Shown here one piece after another: positions 50,779-59,038 of a stretch of 64,000 nt of DNA. The DNA lies in assembly GCF_046707225.1 (NCBI RefSeq), contig NZ_JBJKOP010000035.1:62001-126000 (forward strand). The letters are read 5' to 3'. Position 1 is the first letter of the stretch; each line of letters opens with the position of its first letter. Under the pieces are notes generated by a model. That model had not been told where the DNA came from and searched no databases. It saw only the letters and a list, made by a program, of their open reading frames with translations. Source of the stretch: Caproicibacter sp046707225. Lineage in GTDB: Bacteria; Bacillota; Clostridia; Oscillospirales; Acutalibacteraceae. A program made the translations under genes and the position numbers.

Positions 50779-51909
50779 TTGAGTCAATTTGACTTTTTGC
50801 TGCACGGGGTTTCCGGCGTCACCCCGCAGATGGCCGTCATGTGGGCGGTCGGCGGACTTTTAATCTGGCTGGCCGTCAAAAAGGATTTTGAGCCATCTCT
50901 GCTTCTGCCGATGGGCTTCGGGGCCATCCTGGTCAACCTGCCTTACACGGGCGTTCTGGGGGGCAACGGCATTATCGAATGGCTGTTCAACAAGGGGATC
51001 GCCGCTTCGGAGGCCATGCCGCTGCTGCTTTTTGTAGGCATTGGCGCCATGATCGATTTCGGGCCGCTGCTGTCGAACCCGAGGATGATTCTGTTCGGGG
51101 CCGCCGCGCAGTTCGGAATTTTCTTTACGGTCAGCGCCGCGGTCCTGCTCGGCTTCCCGCTGCGGGACGCGATGTCGATCGGCGTGATCGGCGCTGCGGA
51201 CGGGCCGACTTCCATCTTGGTTTCCCAGGTTTTGGACAGCGCCTACAAGGGGGCCATCGCCGTCGCGGCCTATTCCTATATGGCTCTGGTTCCGCTGATT
51301 CAGCCGTTTGCCATCCGGCTGGTCACAACCAAAAAGGAACGGTGCATCCGCATGCCGTATCAGCCGGATTCCGTTTCCAAGACGACGAAAATCCTGTTTC
51401 CGATCATCGTTACCATGATCGCCGGGCTGATCGCTCCGGATTCCGTCGCGCTGGTCGGCCTGCTGATGTTCGGCAACCTGATTCGGGAATGCGGGCGCCT
51501 CGAAAGCCTTTCCAAGGCCGCGCAGGGCCCGCTTGCGAATTTGATTACCATTTTCCTCGGCATTACGATCGCGTTCCAGATGCGCGCGGACGTATTTGTG
51601 CGCTGGAACACGCTGGCGGTGATGGCGCTCGGGCTTGTCGCCTTTGTGTTCGACTCGATCGGCGGGGTCCTGTTTGCAAAGCTTTTAAATCTGTTTTTGC
51701 CCGAGGGCAGAAAATTCAACCCGATGGTCGGCGCGGCGGGGATTTCCGCTTTTCCGATGTCGGCGCGCGTGATTCAGAAGATGGGCCTGAAAGAGGACAA
51801 CCAGAACCACCTGCTGATGCACGCCATCGGCGCGAATGTGGCGGGACAGATCGGTTCGGTCGTTGCGGGCGGCATCATTTTGTCGCTTGCAAGTAACTTT
51901 TTAGCGTAA
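50779..51909 (+). CDS. sodium-translocating decarboxylase beta subunit (OadB/GcdB/MmdB family)
   Basis: 376 residues, about nine to eleven helices. The Na-site block GAADGPTSILVS with its essential Asp, GIGAMIDFGPLL near residue 80 and GAAGISAFPMSARV near residue 320 identify the family. It exports Na+ driven by decarboxylation of a biotin-bound carboxyl group. Start TTG 50779 is favoured (AGGAG 11 bases upstream); GTG 50767 overlaps the ribosome site. A small gamma-like subunit follows, but no carboxyltransferase or biotin protein is in the window, so the acid decarboxylated (oxaloacetate, methylmalonyl-CoA, glutaconyl-CoA) cannot be named. Confidence 0.9.
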   Translation: MSQFDFLLHGVSGVTPQMAVMWAVGGLLIWLAVKKDFEPSLLLPMGFGAILVNLPYTGVLGGNGIIEWLFNKGIAASEAMPLLLFVGIGAMIDFGPLLSNPRMILFGAAAQFGIFFTVSAAVLLGFPLRDAMSIGVIGAADGPTSILVSQVLDSAYKGAIAVAAYSYMALVPLIQPFAIRLVTTKKERCIRMPYQPDSVSKTTKILFPIIVTMIAGLIAPDSVALVGLLMFGNLIRECGRLESLSKAAQGPLANLITIFLGITIAFQMRADVFVRWNTLAVMALGLVAFVFDSIGGVLFAKLLNLFLPEGRKFNPMVGAAGISAFPMSARVIQKMGLKEDNQNHLLMHAIGANVAGQIGSVVAGGIILSLASNFLA

Positions 51910-51922
51910 AGGAGGCGCCGGG

Positions 51923-52099
51923 GTGAATTACGGATTTTTACTTTCCGCCTATCAGGGGCCGGTCGGCCCGGTGAACGGCGCCGATGTCGGCCGTTCGCTG
52001 GAGCTGATGGGCAAGGGCATGGCGGGAATTTTTGTCGTCATGCTGCTGATCTTTCTGGTGATCGTGGCCTTAAACCGCTGGACGAAAAACAAGGACTGA
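51923..52099 (+). CDS. small OadG-like gamma subunit of the sodium pump decarboxylase
   Basis: A 58-residue frame, GTG 51923 to TGA 52099, with AAAGGAGG upstream, 13 bases after oadB. A single membrane helix (GIFVVMLLIFLVIVAL) follows a GKGM turn and is followed by a basic NRWTKNKD tail. This is the usual form of OadG/decarboxylase gamma N-terminal segments that anchor the complex. It lacks the longer Pro/Ala-rich, His-containing tail seen in many OadG, so it is a minimal version. Confidence 0.82.
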   Translation: MNYGFLLSAYQGPVGPVNGADVGRSLELMGKGMAGIFVVMLLIFLVIVALNRWTKNKD

Positions 52100-52157
52100 C
52101 GAAACCGACGGTTCCGCAAAAGCGGACCGCGGACTTGAGGATAAAGGGGAAACAGCA

Positions 52158-53594
52158 ATGGCGGAACAGAAAAAAATGGTGGAGGCCATCACTCCCATGG
52201 AGGAGGACTTCGCCCAATGGTACACGGATATTGTGAAAAAGGCGGAGCTGATGGATTATTCCAGCGTGCGCGGGTGTATGGTCATCGAGCCGTACGGCTG
52301 GGCCATCTGGGAAAATATCCGGGACATTCTGGACGCGCGCTTCAAGGAGCTTGGGCACGAGAACGTCTCAATGCCCCTGTTTATTCCGGAAAGCCTTTTA
52401 AACAAGGAAAAGGAGCATGTGCAGGGCTTTGCGCCGGAGGTCGCGTGGGTGACGACGGGCGGCAGCGAGAAGTTGCCGGAGCGCCTTTGCGTACGCCCGA
52501 CTTCGGAAACGCTGTTCTGCGAGCATTACGCGCGTGTGATTCACTCTTGGAGGGATTTGCCGAAGCTGTACAACCAGTGGTGCTCCGTCGTCCGTTGGGA
52601 AAAAACGACCCGCCCGTTCCTGCGTTCGGTGGAATTCCACTGGCAGGAGGGCCACACCATGCACGAAACCGAAGAGGACGCGCGCGCGGAAACTTTACGG
52701 ATGCTGGAAGTGTACGCGGACTTCTGCGAAAAACAGCTTGCCATTCCGGTTCTGCGCGGGCAGAAGACCGAAAGCGAGAAATTCGCGGGCGCGGTTGCGA
52801 CCTATACGATCGAAGCCATGATGCACGACGGTAAAGCGCTCCAATCCGGAACCAGCCACTATTTCGGCGACGGCTTCGCCAGGGCGTTCAACGTGACATT
52901 CCAGGGCAGGGACAATTCCCTGTGCCATCCGTTCCAGACCTCCTGGGGCATGAGCACCCGGATCATCGGGGGGATTATCATGACTCACGGCGACGACAGC
53001 GGCCTGGTTCTGCCGCCGGCGGTCGCCCCGATTCAGGTGATGATCGTGCCGGTCGCGCAGCATAAACCCGGTGTGCTAGACAAGGCGAAGGAGATTGAAA
53101 CCCGGCTGAAACAGCGCTTTCGCGTGAAAACGGACGATTCCGACCAGTCGCCCGGGTGGAAATTTGCCCAGTATGAGATGAAGGGCGTGCCGCTTCGTTT
53201 GGAAATCGGGCCGAAGGACATCGAAAAAAATCAGTGCGTGCTGGTCCGCCGCACCGACCGGGAAAAGGTGTTTGTTCCGCTCGACAATCTGGAAGACGCC
53301 GTCGCGGAGCAGTTGGAGCGTGTGAGGAACGATATGTATGAAAAAGCGCTGAAAAGCCGCGAGGGCAAAACCTATGAGGCAAAGTCGCTTGACGAGATGA
53401 AAGAAATCGCCGATTCGAAGCCCGGCTTTATTCGGGCCATGTGGTGCGGCGACCCGGCGTGCGAGGAAAAGCTCAAGGAAGTCGCGGGGGTTTCTTCCCG
53501 CTGTATCCCGTTCGGGCACGAGCATGAGCACGGCGCCTGCGTCTGCTGCGGAAAACCGGCGGAAAAACTGGTTTACTGGGGTAAGGCGTATTAA
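52158..53594 (+). CDS. proS: prolyl-tRNA synthetase, short archaeal/eukaryotic-type
   Basis: 478 residues, class II synthetase. The length, the early DFAQWYTDIVKKAELMDYS and the C-terminal zinc-type domain ending KLVYWGKAY match the ProS type 3 form common in Clostridia, which lacks the editing insertion of long bacterial ProRS. Motif 2 is near RPFLRSVEFHWQEGHTMH and motif 3 near SWGMSTRIIGG. It charges tRNA-Pro. AGGGGAAA precedes ATG 52158. Free-standing YbaK at 25413 could correct Cys mischarging. Confidence 0.95.
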   Translation: MAEQKKMVEAITPMEEDFAQWYTDIVKKAELMDYSSVRGCMVIEPYGWAIWENIRDILDARFKELGHENVSMPLFIPESLLNKEKEHVQGFAPEVAWVTTGGSEKLPERLCVRPTSETLFCEHYARVIHSWRDLPKLYNQWCSVVRWEKTTRPFLRSVEFHWQEGHTMHETEEDARAETLRMLEVYADFCEKQLAIPVLRGQKTESEKFAGAVATYTIEAMMHDGKALQSGTSHYFGDGFARAFNVTFQGRDNSLCHPFQTSWGMSTRIIGGIIMTHGDDSGLVLPPAVAPIQVMIVPVAQHKPGVLDKAKEIETRLKQRFRVKTDDSDQSPGWKFAQYEMKGVPLRLEIGPKDIEKNQCVLVRRTDREKVFVPLDNLEDAVAEQLERVRNDMYEKALKSREGKTYEAKSLDEMKEIADSKPGFIRAMWCGDPACEEKLKEVAGVSSRCIPFGHEHEHGACVCCGKPAEKLVYWGKAY

Positions 53595-53623
53595 TCGGGT
53601 ATCTTACTAATATTATTATATAG

Positions 53624-53648
53624 AGCCGCGGATTTTCCCGCGGCTTTT
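53624..53648 (+). terminator. terminator of proS
   Basis: AGCCGCGG (53624-53631) pairs with CCGCGGCT (53638-53645), followed by T residues. Confidence 0.85.
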
Positions 53649-53660
53649 GCTTCCCGTAAA

Positions 53661-53730
53661 AATGGAAAGCAGGCTTGACATTTTCTGTATTTCGGCGTAT
53701 TCTGTTAATGGAAAGCGAACTTTACATTTC
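53661..53730 (+). repeat. pair of operator-like direct repeats around the HTH-gene promoter
   Basis: AATGGAAAGC-N4-TTGACATTT (from 53661) and AATGGAAAGC-N4-TTTACATTT (from 53707) are near-identical units with a 46-bp period. The first includes the -35 and the second covers the region just after the start point. This suits binding of the small HTH repressor encoded next; binding is inferred. Confidence 0.6.
53675..53703 (+). promoter_or_regulatory. sigma-A promoter of the HTH/membrane protein pair
   Basis: TTGACA (53675-53680), 17 bp, TATTCT (53698-53703). Confidence 0.85.
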
Positions 53731-53751
53731 AACACAAAGAGGCGGGCAGAG

Positions 53752-53955
53752 ATGAAAAACAGGCTGGAGCAAATCCGGAAGCAGCATGGAATCAGCCAGG
53801 AACAGCTTGCCGACGCGCTGGAAGTCTCCAGACAGACGATCGGCTCTTTGGAAAACGGACGATATAACCCATCCATTTTATTGGCGTTCAAAATTGCGCG
53901 GTATTTTCATCTTGCGATCGAAGAAATTTTTCTCTATGAGGAGGATACAAAATGA
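53752..53955 (+). CDS. small Xre-family HTH regulator
   Basis: 67 residues, almost entirely a helix-turn-helix: NRLEQIRKQHGISQEQLADALEVSRQTIGSLENGRYNPS, the compact class found beside small membrane proteins. It probably represses its own two-gene operon through the paired repeats upstream. ATG 53752 has a GGCGGG-type site; an in-frame ATG at 53647 precedes the promoter. It overlaps the next gene by four bases (ATGA). Confidence 0.9.
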   Translation: MKNRLEQIRKQHGISQEQLADALEVSRQTIGSLENGRYNPSILLAFKIARYFHLAIEEIFLYEEDTK

Positions 53956-54377
53956 AACGCAGACAAGTGTGGCTTTTATGGTTGGCTTTGGCCGGAGGGG
54001 CGTTGATTGCGGCCGGCGTGTTCGGATTCACCGCGGAAAGCCAAAAAACAATCTCAGGATTTTGCATTGGAATCGGCGCTGCGGCTGCGGCGCTGGGCGT
54101 GGGGTGGTTTGCGGATTCCCTGCTTGTTTCCGCCGCGGAAACGGAAGAGGTCAAAAAATTCAAGCGGGTTCAAGTCGAAGACGAACGCAATGTCAGGATT
54201 CGGGAGAAAGCGGGGGCAAAGACCGCAAAATATATGAATTATGTCCTTGATATCTTTGTTTTTATCCTCGGCGTCATGGGCGCAGCGCCGTATTTGATTT
54301 TGACAGCCGCCGGTTTAATCGCCGTTGAACTGATTCTTTTTGTATCCTTTTCCAACTATTATTCCAAGAAGATGTAA
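53952..54377 (+). CDS. small integral membrane protein paired with the HTH regulator
   Basis: 141 residues with four hydrophobic segments: about 8-27 and 35-52, then 95-112 and 118-135. A charged cytosolic loop with EEVKKFKRVQVEDERNVRIREKAGAKT lies between. The ERN-R-REKAGAK stretch resembles DUF2178-like proteins that follow YozG/Xre-type regulators. No enzymatic motif is seen. Function unknown; translational coupling to the regulator suggests a joint role. Confidence 0.75.
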   Translation: MKRRQVWLLWLALAGGALIAAGVFGFTAESQKTISGFCIGIGAAAAALGVGWFADSLLVSAAETEEVKKFKRVQVEDERNVRIREKAGAKTAKYMNYVLDIFVFILGVMGAAPYLILTAAGLIAVELILFVSFSNYYSKKM

Positions 54378-54437
54378 GAGTAACAGATCCTTTCAGACTG
54401 TTCATAGTTTTGTGACAATTCTGCAAAAATTTGTTAC

Positions 54438-54466
54438 TTGAATCCCCCAATGATTACGTGTAAAAT
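54438..54466 (+). promoter_or_regulatory. sigma-A promoter of the DUF3298-type lipoprotein gene
   Basis: TTGAAT (54438-54443), 17 bp, TAAAAT (54461-54466). Confidence 0.75.
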
Positions 54467-54567
54467 AATAGCGCAAGAATAAAGAAAAGACTTCCTGCCT
54501 TTTTTTGTTTGGCGAAAGTACGAATATCAATGATTTCAACATAATAATGGGAGTGCGAATTAATTTG

Positions 54568-55425
54568 ATGAAAAAAATACTCATGATCCTTTTGTCGGCC
54601 GCGATTCTGGCGTCCTCTGCCGCATGCCAAGGCCAGAACGGATCTTCTTCCGGCTCTTCCGTGCCCGCTTCGTCGGGAGGAAGCACGTCTGTGGGTTCAT
54701 CTTCGGCAGCAAGCGGGACATCCTCCTCCGCAAGCTTCTCTTCCGGGGTTACGTCCGATACGTCTTCGGTAACTCCCGCTTTTCAGGATACTTCCAGAGC
54801 GCCGACGGTCAAAGCTGAGGCTTCGAAAAATGACGGTAATTACAAAATCAAATCGGTGGACTACACATTAAAAAAGGATAACAACGACTACTCGGTATCC
54901 TATCCACAGCTAACCGGTCTTGCCTCGCAGCAGGACAAAGTGAATGCAGCGATTAAAAACTGTGCGCTGAAGACGGTTAATTCCCTTGGAACCGGCGCCA
55001 AAAAGGTCAAGACGAAGGTAAAGACAACCGGAGACGCAACCTATCAGGGAAAAACCTTTATCAGCGTCGGCTTTAATGAGTACGTTACTCTTTCCCCAAA
55101 AGGAAAGACTACGCATGCTCTTCGAACCGTCAATCTTAACCTGTCTACCGGAGCTGTTCTGTCTTTTTCGGATTTAATAAAAGGAAACGATTCCTTTTAC
55201 GCAGCTCTTGCAAAGGACGCGAAAGCTCAGTTCAGCTCGGAATATGCTTCGGAATCAACCGCTTCCGCGCTCAAGAAGAATCTCGACAAAAACTCGATGT
55301 ATTTTACGGAAAGCGGAGTAGGCTTTGCGGTGACGTCTCAGAGTAAGCTTCTTCGGGTTACGATTGGTTACAATGAGATAAAACCATTTATTTCGAATAA
55401 CGCTGTGTGGAAGAATTTTATTTAA
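54568..55425 (+). CDS. lipoprotein with DUF4163/DUF3298 (RsiV/PdaC-like) domain
   Basis: 285 residues. A signal peptide ends in a lipobox (SSAAC, Cys near residue 20), followed by a Ser/Gly-rich linker of about 60 residues. The mature domain begins VDYTLKKDNNDYSVSYPQL and includes ISVGFNEYVT and NLNLSTGAVLSFSDLIKG, the DUF4163-DUF3298 pattern seen in RsiV and PdaC. These domains often bind lysozyme or muropeptides, but no deacetylase domain is present. ATG 54568 is chosen because the signal peptide begins there. Lower GC than neighbours. Confidence 0.75.
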   Translation: MKKILMILLSAAILASSAACQGQNGSSSGSSVPASSGGSTSVGSSSAASGTSSSASFSSGVTSDTSSVTPAFQDTSRAPTVKAEASKNDGNYKIKSVDYTLKKDNNDYSVSYPQLTGLASQQDKVNAAIKNCALKTVNSLGTGAKKVKTKVKTTGDATYQGKTFISVGFNEYVTLSPKGKTTHALRTVNLNLSTGAVLSFSDLIKGNDSFYAALAKDAKAQFSSEYASESTASALKKNLDKNSMYFTESGVGFAVTSQSKLLRVTIGYNEIKPFISNNAVWKNFI

Positions 55426-55432
55426 ATGACTT

Positions 55433-55468
55433 GGATTTTCCGCGGTCCATACCGCGGAAAATCCTTTT
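55433..55468 (+). terminator. terminator after the DUF3298-type lipoprotein gene
   Basis: GGATTTTCCGCGG (55433-55445) and CCGCGGAAAATCC (55452-55464), a perfect 13-bp stem, then TTTTC. Confidence 0.92.
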
Positions 55469-55523
55469 CTATTAATGTTATTGTATGAGGAATAAATTTC
55501 CTCATTTGGGCGAAAAATAATTG

Positions 55524-55552
55524 TTGCAAACCGGGGGTGAGTGTGGTATTAT
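55524..55552 (+). promoter_or_regulatory. sigma-A promoter of the S10-spc operon
   Basis: TTGCAA (55524-55529), 17 bp, TATTAT (55547-55552). Confidence 0.78.
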
Positions 55553-55558
55553 AATAAA

Positions 55559-55832
55559 GCACGACTGCGACAGATATGCGTTGAAGCGGGAGGTTGCGGC
55601 GCAAATGCGCCGGTTTTTCCGTGGAGTATGTCCGATTTTAAACCGGGCGACAAATATTTTGAGCGTGCGGAGGGTTCCGCTTTGCGGCCTTTTGCGCTCA
55701 GACGTTTTGAACCTACCCGGATTTCGTCTGAAAAAAGAAATCCGGTTTTTCATTTGGGAATGAAGAAACACCCGGCACGGTGTTCAGGTTTTAAACGTCG
55801 CCCGCCAACTACAATAAGGAGGCGATTTTCCA
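55559..55832 (+). promoter_or_regulatory. leader of the S10 operon with two terminator-like hairpins
   Basis: About 275 untranslated bases. Hairpin one is CGGCGC/GCGCCG (55597-55612) followed by GTTTTT. Hairpin two is CCGGATTTC (55717-55725)/GAAATCCGG (55737-55745) followed by TTTTT. Two intrinsic-terminator shapes inside the leader of an essential operon suggest attenuation, possibly by a ribosomal protein as L4 does in Escherichia coli. The mechanism is inference. Confidence 0.55.
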
Positions 55833-56144
55833 GTGGCAGTCAAGGAGAAAATCAGGATCAGAATCAAAGGGTACGACCATCAGCTGGTGGACCAGTCCGC
55901 CGAAAAGATTGTTGCAACCGCAAAACGTACGGGCGCAAGGGTTTCCGGACCCGTTCCGCTCCCGACCGAAAAGCAGATCATCACCATTCTGCGCGCCGTC
56001 CATAAATACAAGGACAGCCGCGAGCAGTTTGAGATGAGAACCCACAAGAGACTGATCGACATTCTGCGCCCGTCAAACAAGACGGTTGAGGCCCTGATGG
56101 GTCTGGAACTCCCCGCAGGCGTTGAAGTTGAGATTAAGCTCTGA
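55833..56144 (+). CDS. rpsJ: 30S ribosomal protein S10
   Basis: 103 residues, GTG start at 55833 with AAGGAGG upstream. Conserved IRIRIKGYDHQLVDQSAEKIV and MRTHKRLIDI are present. It belongs to the 30S head and, as NusE, joins antitermination complexes. First gene of the S10-spc operon. Confidence 0.98.
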   Translation: MAVKEKIRIRIKGYDHQLVDQSAEKIVATAKRTGARVSGPVPLPTEKQIITILRAVHKYKDSREQFEMRTHKRLIDILRPSNKTVEALMGLELPAGVEVEIKL

Positions 56145-56219
56145 CTTTAACCAACCGGCGGCCGGGGTCAAGTTGGTTTAATAAGCCAACCAATAACCTG
56201 CACAGGAGGTAATTAAGGA

Positions 56220-56861
56220 ATGAAAAAAGGGATTATCGGCAAGAAGATCGGCATGACGCAGATCTTTGACGAAAACGGCAAAGTCATCCCCGTAACGGTC
56301 GTGGAAGCCGGACCCTGCGTGATTTCGCAGAAGAAGACCGTGGAAAACGACGGCTACGAGAGCATTCAGATGGGCTACGGCGATCTGAAAGCGGCAAAGG
56401 TGACCAAACCGATGAAGGGGCATTTTGCCAAAGCGGACGTCGCCCCGAAGAAAACGCTTCGTGAGTTCCGTTTCGAGGATACGTCGTCTTACAACGTCGG
56501 CGACCTGATCAAAGCGGATGTCTTTGAGACTGGCGACAAAATCGATGTGACCGGCGTGAGCAAAGGTAAAGGATACGCCGGCGTCATCAAGCGCTGGAAC
56601 TTCCAGCGCCTGAAGGAAACCCACGGTTCCGGCCCGGTTGCCCGCCACGGCGGCTCCAACGGCGCGTGTTCGACTCCGTCCAGGGTGCTGCCCGGCATGA
56701 AAATGGCCGGCCATCTGGGCGCGGAGCAGGTAACGGTTCAGAACCTGACCGTTGCGAAGGTGGACGTTGAAAACAACCTGATCGCCATCCGGGGCGCAGT
56801 TCCCGGCCCCAACGGCGGCATTGTAGTGATCCGCGACAGCGTGAAAGCTGCCAGGGCGTAA
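56220..56861 (+). CDS. rplC: 50S ribosomal protein L3
   Basis: 213 residues, starting MKKGIIGKKIGMTQIF, with the central HGSGPVARHGGSNGACSTPSRVLPG loop that reaches the peptidyl-transferase region and carries the usual methylatable glutamine area. AGGAGG precedes ATG 56220. Confidence 0.98.
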   Translation: MKKGIIGKKIGMTQIFDENGKVIPVTVVEAGPCVISQKKTVENDGYESIQMGYGDLKAAKVTKPMKGHFAKADVAPKKTLREFRFEDTSSYNVGDLIKADVFETGDKIDVTGVSKGKGYAGVIKRWNFQRLKETHGSGPVARHGGSNGACSTPSRVLPGMKMAGHLGAEQVTVQNLTVAKVDVENNLIAIRGAVPGPNGGIVVIRDSVKAARA

Positions 56862-56878
56862 GGGAAGGAGGAATCGGA

Positions 56879-57502
56879 ATGCCTACAGTAGCAGTACTTG
56901 ATATGGCCGGCAAGGAAGTCGAAAAGATGGACCTGGCCGAGGCGGTGTTCGGAATTGAACCGAACAAATCGGTGATGCACGACATGGTGGTAAACCATCT
57001 TGCAAACCTGCGCCAGGGCACACAGTCGGCAAAAACCCGCGCGGAAGTTTCCGGCGGCGGCAGAAAACCGTGGAGGCAGAAGGGCACGGGCCACGCAAGA
57101 CAGGGCTCCACGCGTTCTCCGCAGTGGAGACACGGCGGTATCGTTTTCGCACCGAAGCCGCGCGATTACAGCTATACGCTGAATAAGAAGGTACGCCGTC
57201 TCGCGATCAAATCCGCTCTTTCCAGCAAGGTACTCGACAGCGCTATGATCGTGCTCGACAGCATTTCCCTGGACGCATATAAGACCAAATCCATCGCGGC
57301 GATGCTCAGTGCAATCGGATCCGACAAAAAGACCCTGATTGTTCTGCCGAACGTGGACGAAAAAGTGATTGCTTCCTCCCGGAACATCCCCGGCGTAAAG
57401 ACCGCTGTGGTCAACACGCTGAACGTCTACGATATTCTGGACGCCGACAAATTCATTGTCGTCAAGGACGCGGTGGCTCAGATTGAGGAGGTGTATGCTT
57501 AA
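56879..57502 (+). CDS. rplD: 50S ribosomal protein L4
   Basis: 207 residues with the extended loop GGGRKPWRQKGTGHARQGSTRSPQWRHGG that lines the exit tunnel. In some bacteria L4 represses its own operon by binding the S10 leader; the hairpin-rich leader here makes that worth noting. The stop abuts the rplW start. Confidence 0.98.
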   Translation: MPTVAVLDMAGKEVEKMDLAEAVFGIEPNKSVMHDMVVNHLANLRQGTQSAKTRAEVSGGGRKPWRQKGTGHARQGSTRSPQWRHGGIVFAPKPRDYSYTLNKKVRRLAIKSALSSKVLDSAMIVLDSISLDAYKTKSIAAMLSAIGSDKKTLIVLPNVDEKVIASSRNIPGVKTAVVNTLNVYDILDADKFIVVKDAVAQIEEVYA

Positions 57503-57793
57503 ATGGCAGCACAGGATATTATCCTCCGCCCGATTGTGACGGAGAAAAGCATGGCCGGCATCGGCGAGAAAAGGTACACCTTCGAAGTTGCCAAATCCGC
57601 GACAAAAATTGATATTGCCCGCGCCGTGGAAGAACTGTTCGGCGTGAAGGTCAACAAGGTCAACACCCTCCACGTCCGCGGCCATCTGCGCCGTCAGGGC
57701 AAAACCCAGGGCTACACCAGCTCCTGGAAGAAAGCGGTTGTCACCCTGACCGAGGGCAGCAAAACGATTGAATTTTTTGAAGGCATGATGTAA
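57503..57793 (+). CDS. rplW: 50S ribosomal protein L23
   Basis: 96 residues. IILRPIVTEKSMAGI and VNKVNTLHVRGHLRRQG are characteristic. It sits at the tunnel exit and docks trigger factor and SRP. ATG 57503 directly follows the rplD stop, with GGAGG inside the end of rplD. Confidence 0.97.
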   Translation: MAAQDIILRPIVTEKSMAGIGEKRYTFEVAKSATKIDIARAVEELFGVKVNKVNTLHVRGHLRRQGKTQGYTSSWKKAVVTLTEGSKTIEFFEGMM

Positions 57794-57875
57794 TCTCTGC
57801 CTGCATGAAATAGAGCAGAGGCATGGATGGGGAAGCGGCATTTCCCCGCAAAGCCATCATGAGGAGTGTGAAAGA

Positions 57876-58709
57876 ATGCCAACCATAAATTTTAAACCGA
57901 CCACGGCTTCCCGGCGCAACATGTCCGTTATGGATTATAAGATCCTGACGAAAAAGGCACCGGAAAAAAGCCTTTTAGAGTCCCTCCCGAACAATTCCGG
58001 CCGCAACAGCTACGGCCGCATCACCGTCCGCCACCGCGGCGGCAAGAACCGCAGGAAGTACCGCCTGATCGATTTTAAGCGTCAGAAATTCGACGCGCCG
58101 GGCAAGGTCATCGGCATTGAGTATGACCCGAACCGTTCCGCGTTCATCGCGCTGGTTCAGTATGAAGACGGCGACAAGAGCTACATCATCGCTCCGGACG
58201 GCCTCAAGGTCGGCGATACGGTGGTTTCCGGCGCTTCCGCAGACATTAAGCCCGGCAACGCGCTTCCGCTGGAAAACATCCCGACCGGTACGTTCATCCA
58301 CAACGTTGAACTGTATCCCGGCAAGGGAGCCCAGCTTGCCCGCGCGGCAGGCATCATGGCTCAGCTGATGGCAAAGGAAAACGGAATGGCGCTGCTGCGC
58401 CTGCCCTCCGGCGAACTTCGCAACGTGCCGATCACCTGCATGGCGACAATCGGCCAGGTCAGCAACGTAGACCACGAAAACATGAAGATCGGCAAGGCCG
58501 GGCGCAAACGCCATATGGGCTTCAGGCCGACCGTACGCGGTTCCGTCATGAACCCGAACGACCACCCGCACGGCGGCGGCGAGGGCAGAGCCCCAATCGG
58601 ACGCCCCGGACCGGTTACCCCATGGGGCAAGCCGACCCTGGGTTACAAGACCCGCGCTCATCACAATCGCTCCGACAAGATGATTGTCAAGCGTAGAAAC
58701 GGCAAATAA
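57876..58709 (+). CDS. rplB: 50S ribosomal protein L2
   Basis: 277 residues. The GGGEGRAPIGRPGPVTPWGKPTLG segment contains the histidine-flanked loop (NDHPHGGGEGR) close to the peptidyl-transferase centre. GAGGAG precedes the ATG after an 82-base spacer from rplW. Confidence 0.98.
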   Translation: MPTINFKPTTASRRNMSVMDYKILTKKAPEKSLLESLPNNSGRNSYGRITVRHRGGKNRRKYRLIDFKRQKFDAPGKVIGIEYDPNRSAFIALVQYEDGDKSYIIAPDGLKVGDTVVSGASADIKPGNALPLENIPTGTFIHNVELYPGKGAQLARAAGIMAQLMAKENGMALLRLPSGELRNVPITCMATIGQVSNVDHENMKIGKAGRKRHMGFRPTVRGSVMNPNDHPHGGGEGRAPIGRPGPVTPWGKPTLGYKTRAHHNRSDKMIVKRRNGK

Positions 58710-58735
58710 GGCGTGCAGAAAGGAGCTTGCAAGTT

Positions 58736-59017
58736 ATGAGCAGAAGCATAAAAAAGGGTCCTTATGTTCAGCCTGTGCTGCTTAAAAGGATTCAGGAGAT
58801 GAATGCGGCCGGCGAAAAGAAAATCGTCAAGACCTGGAGCAGGTCCTCAACGATTTTCCCCGACTTTGTCGGCCATACGATAGCGGTTCACGACGGCCGC
58901 AAGCATGTCCCGGTTTATGTAACGGAGGACATGGTGGGTCACAGGCTGGGCGAGTTCGCCCCCACCCGTACCTTCAAGGGACATTCCGGCTCTAAAACAA
59001 CGGCGCCGGGCAAATAA
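58736..59017 (+). CDS. rpsS: 30S ribosomal protein S19
   Basis: 93 residues beginning MSRSIKKGPYVQPVLLKRI; conserved TWSRSSTIFPDFVGHTIAVHDG. ATG 58736 is used rather than 58727 because the family starts at this methionine and AAAGGAG is spaced for it. Confidence 0.97.
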   Translation: MSRSIKKGPYVQPVLLKRIQEMNAAGEKKIVKTWSRSSTIFPDFVGHTIAVHDGRKHVPVYVTEDMVGHRLGEFAPTRTFKGHSGSKTTAPGK

Positions 59018-59038
59018 CGGCTGAAAGGAGTGTATCGC

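Noticed and set aside
55605..55763. 52-residue frame within the S10 leader, with GGGAGG 11 bases upstream
   Set aside because: It contains a terminator-like hairpin, has unusual basic/hydrophobic composition and matches no known protein. An attenuation leader peptide is conceivable, but no codon bias supports it.
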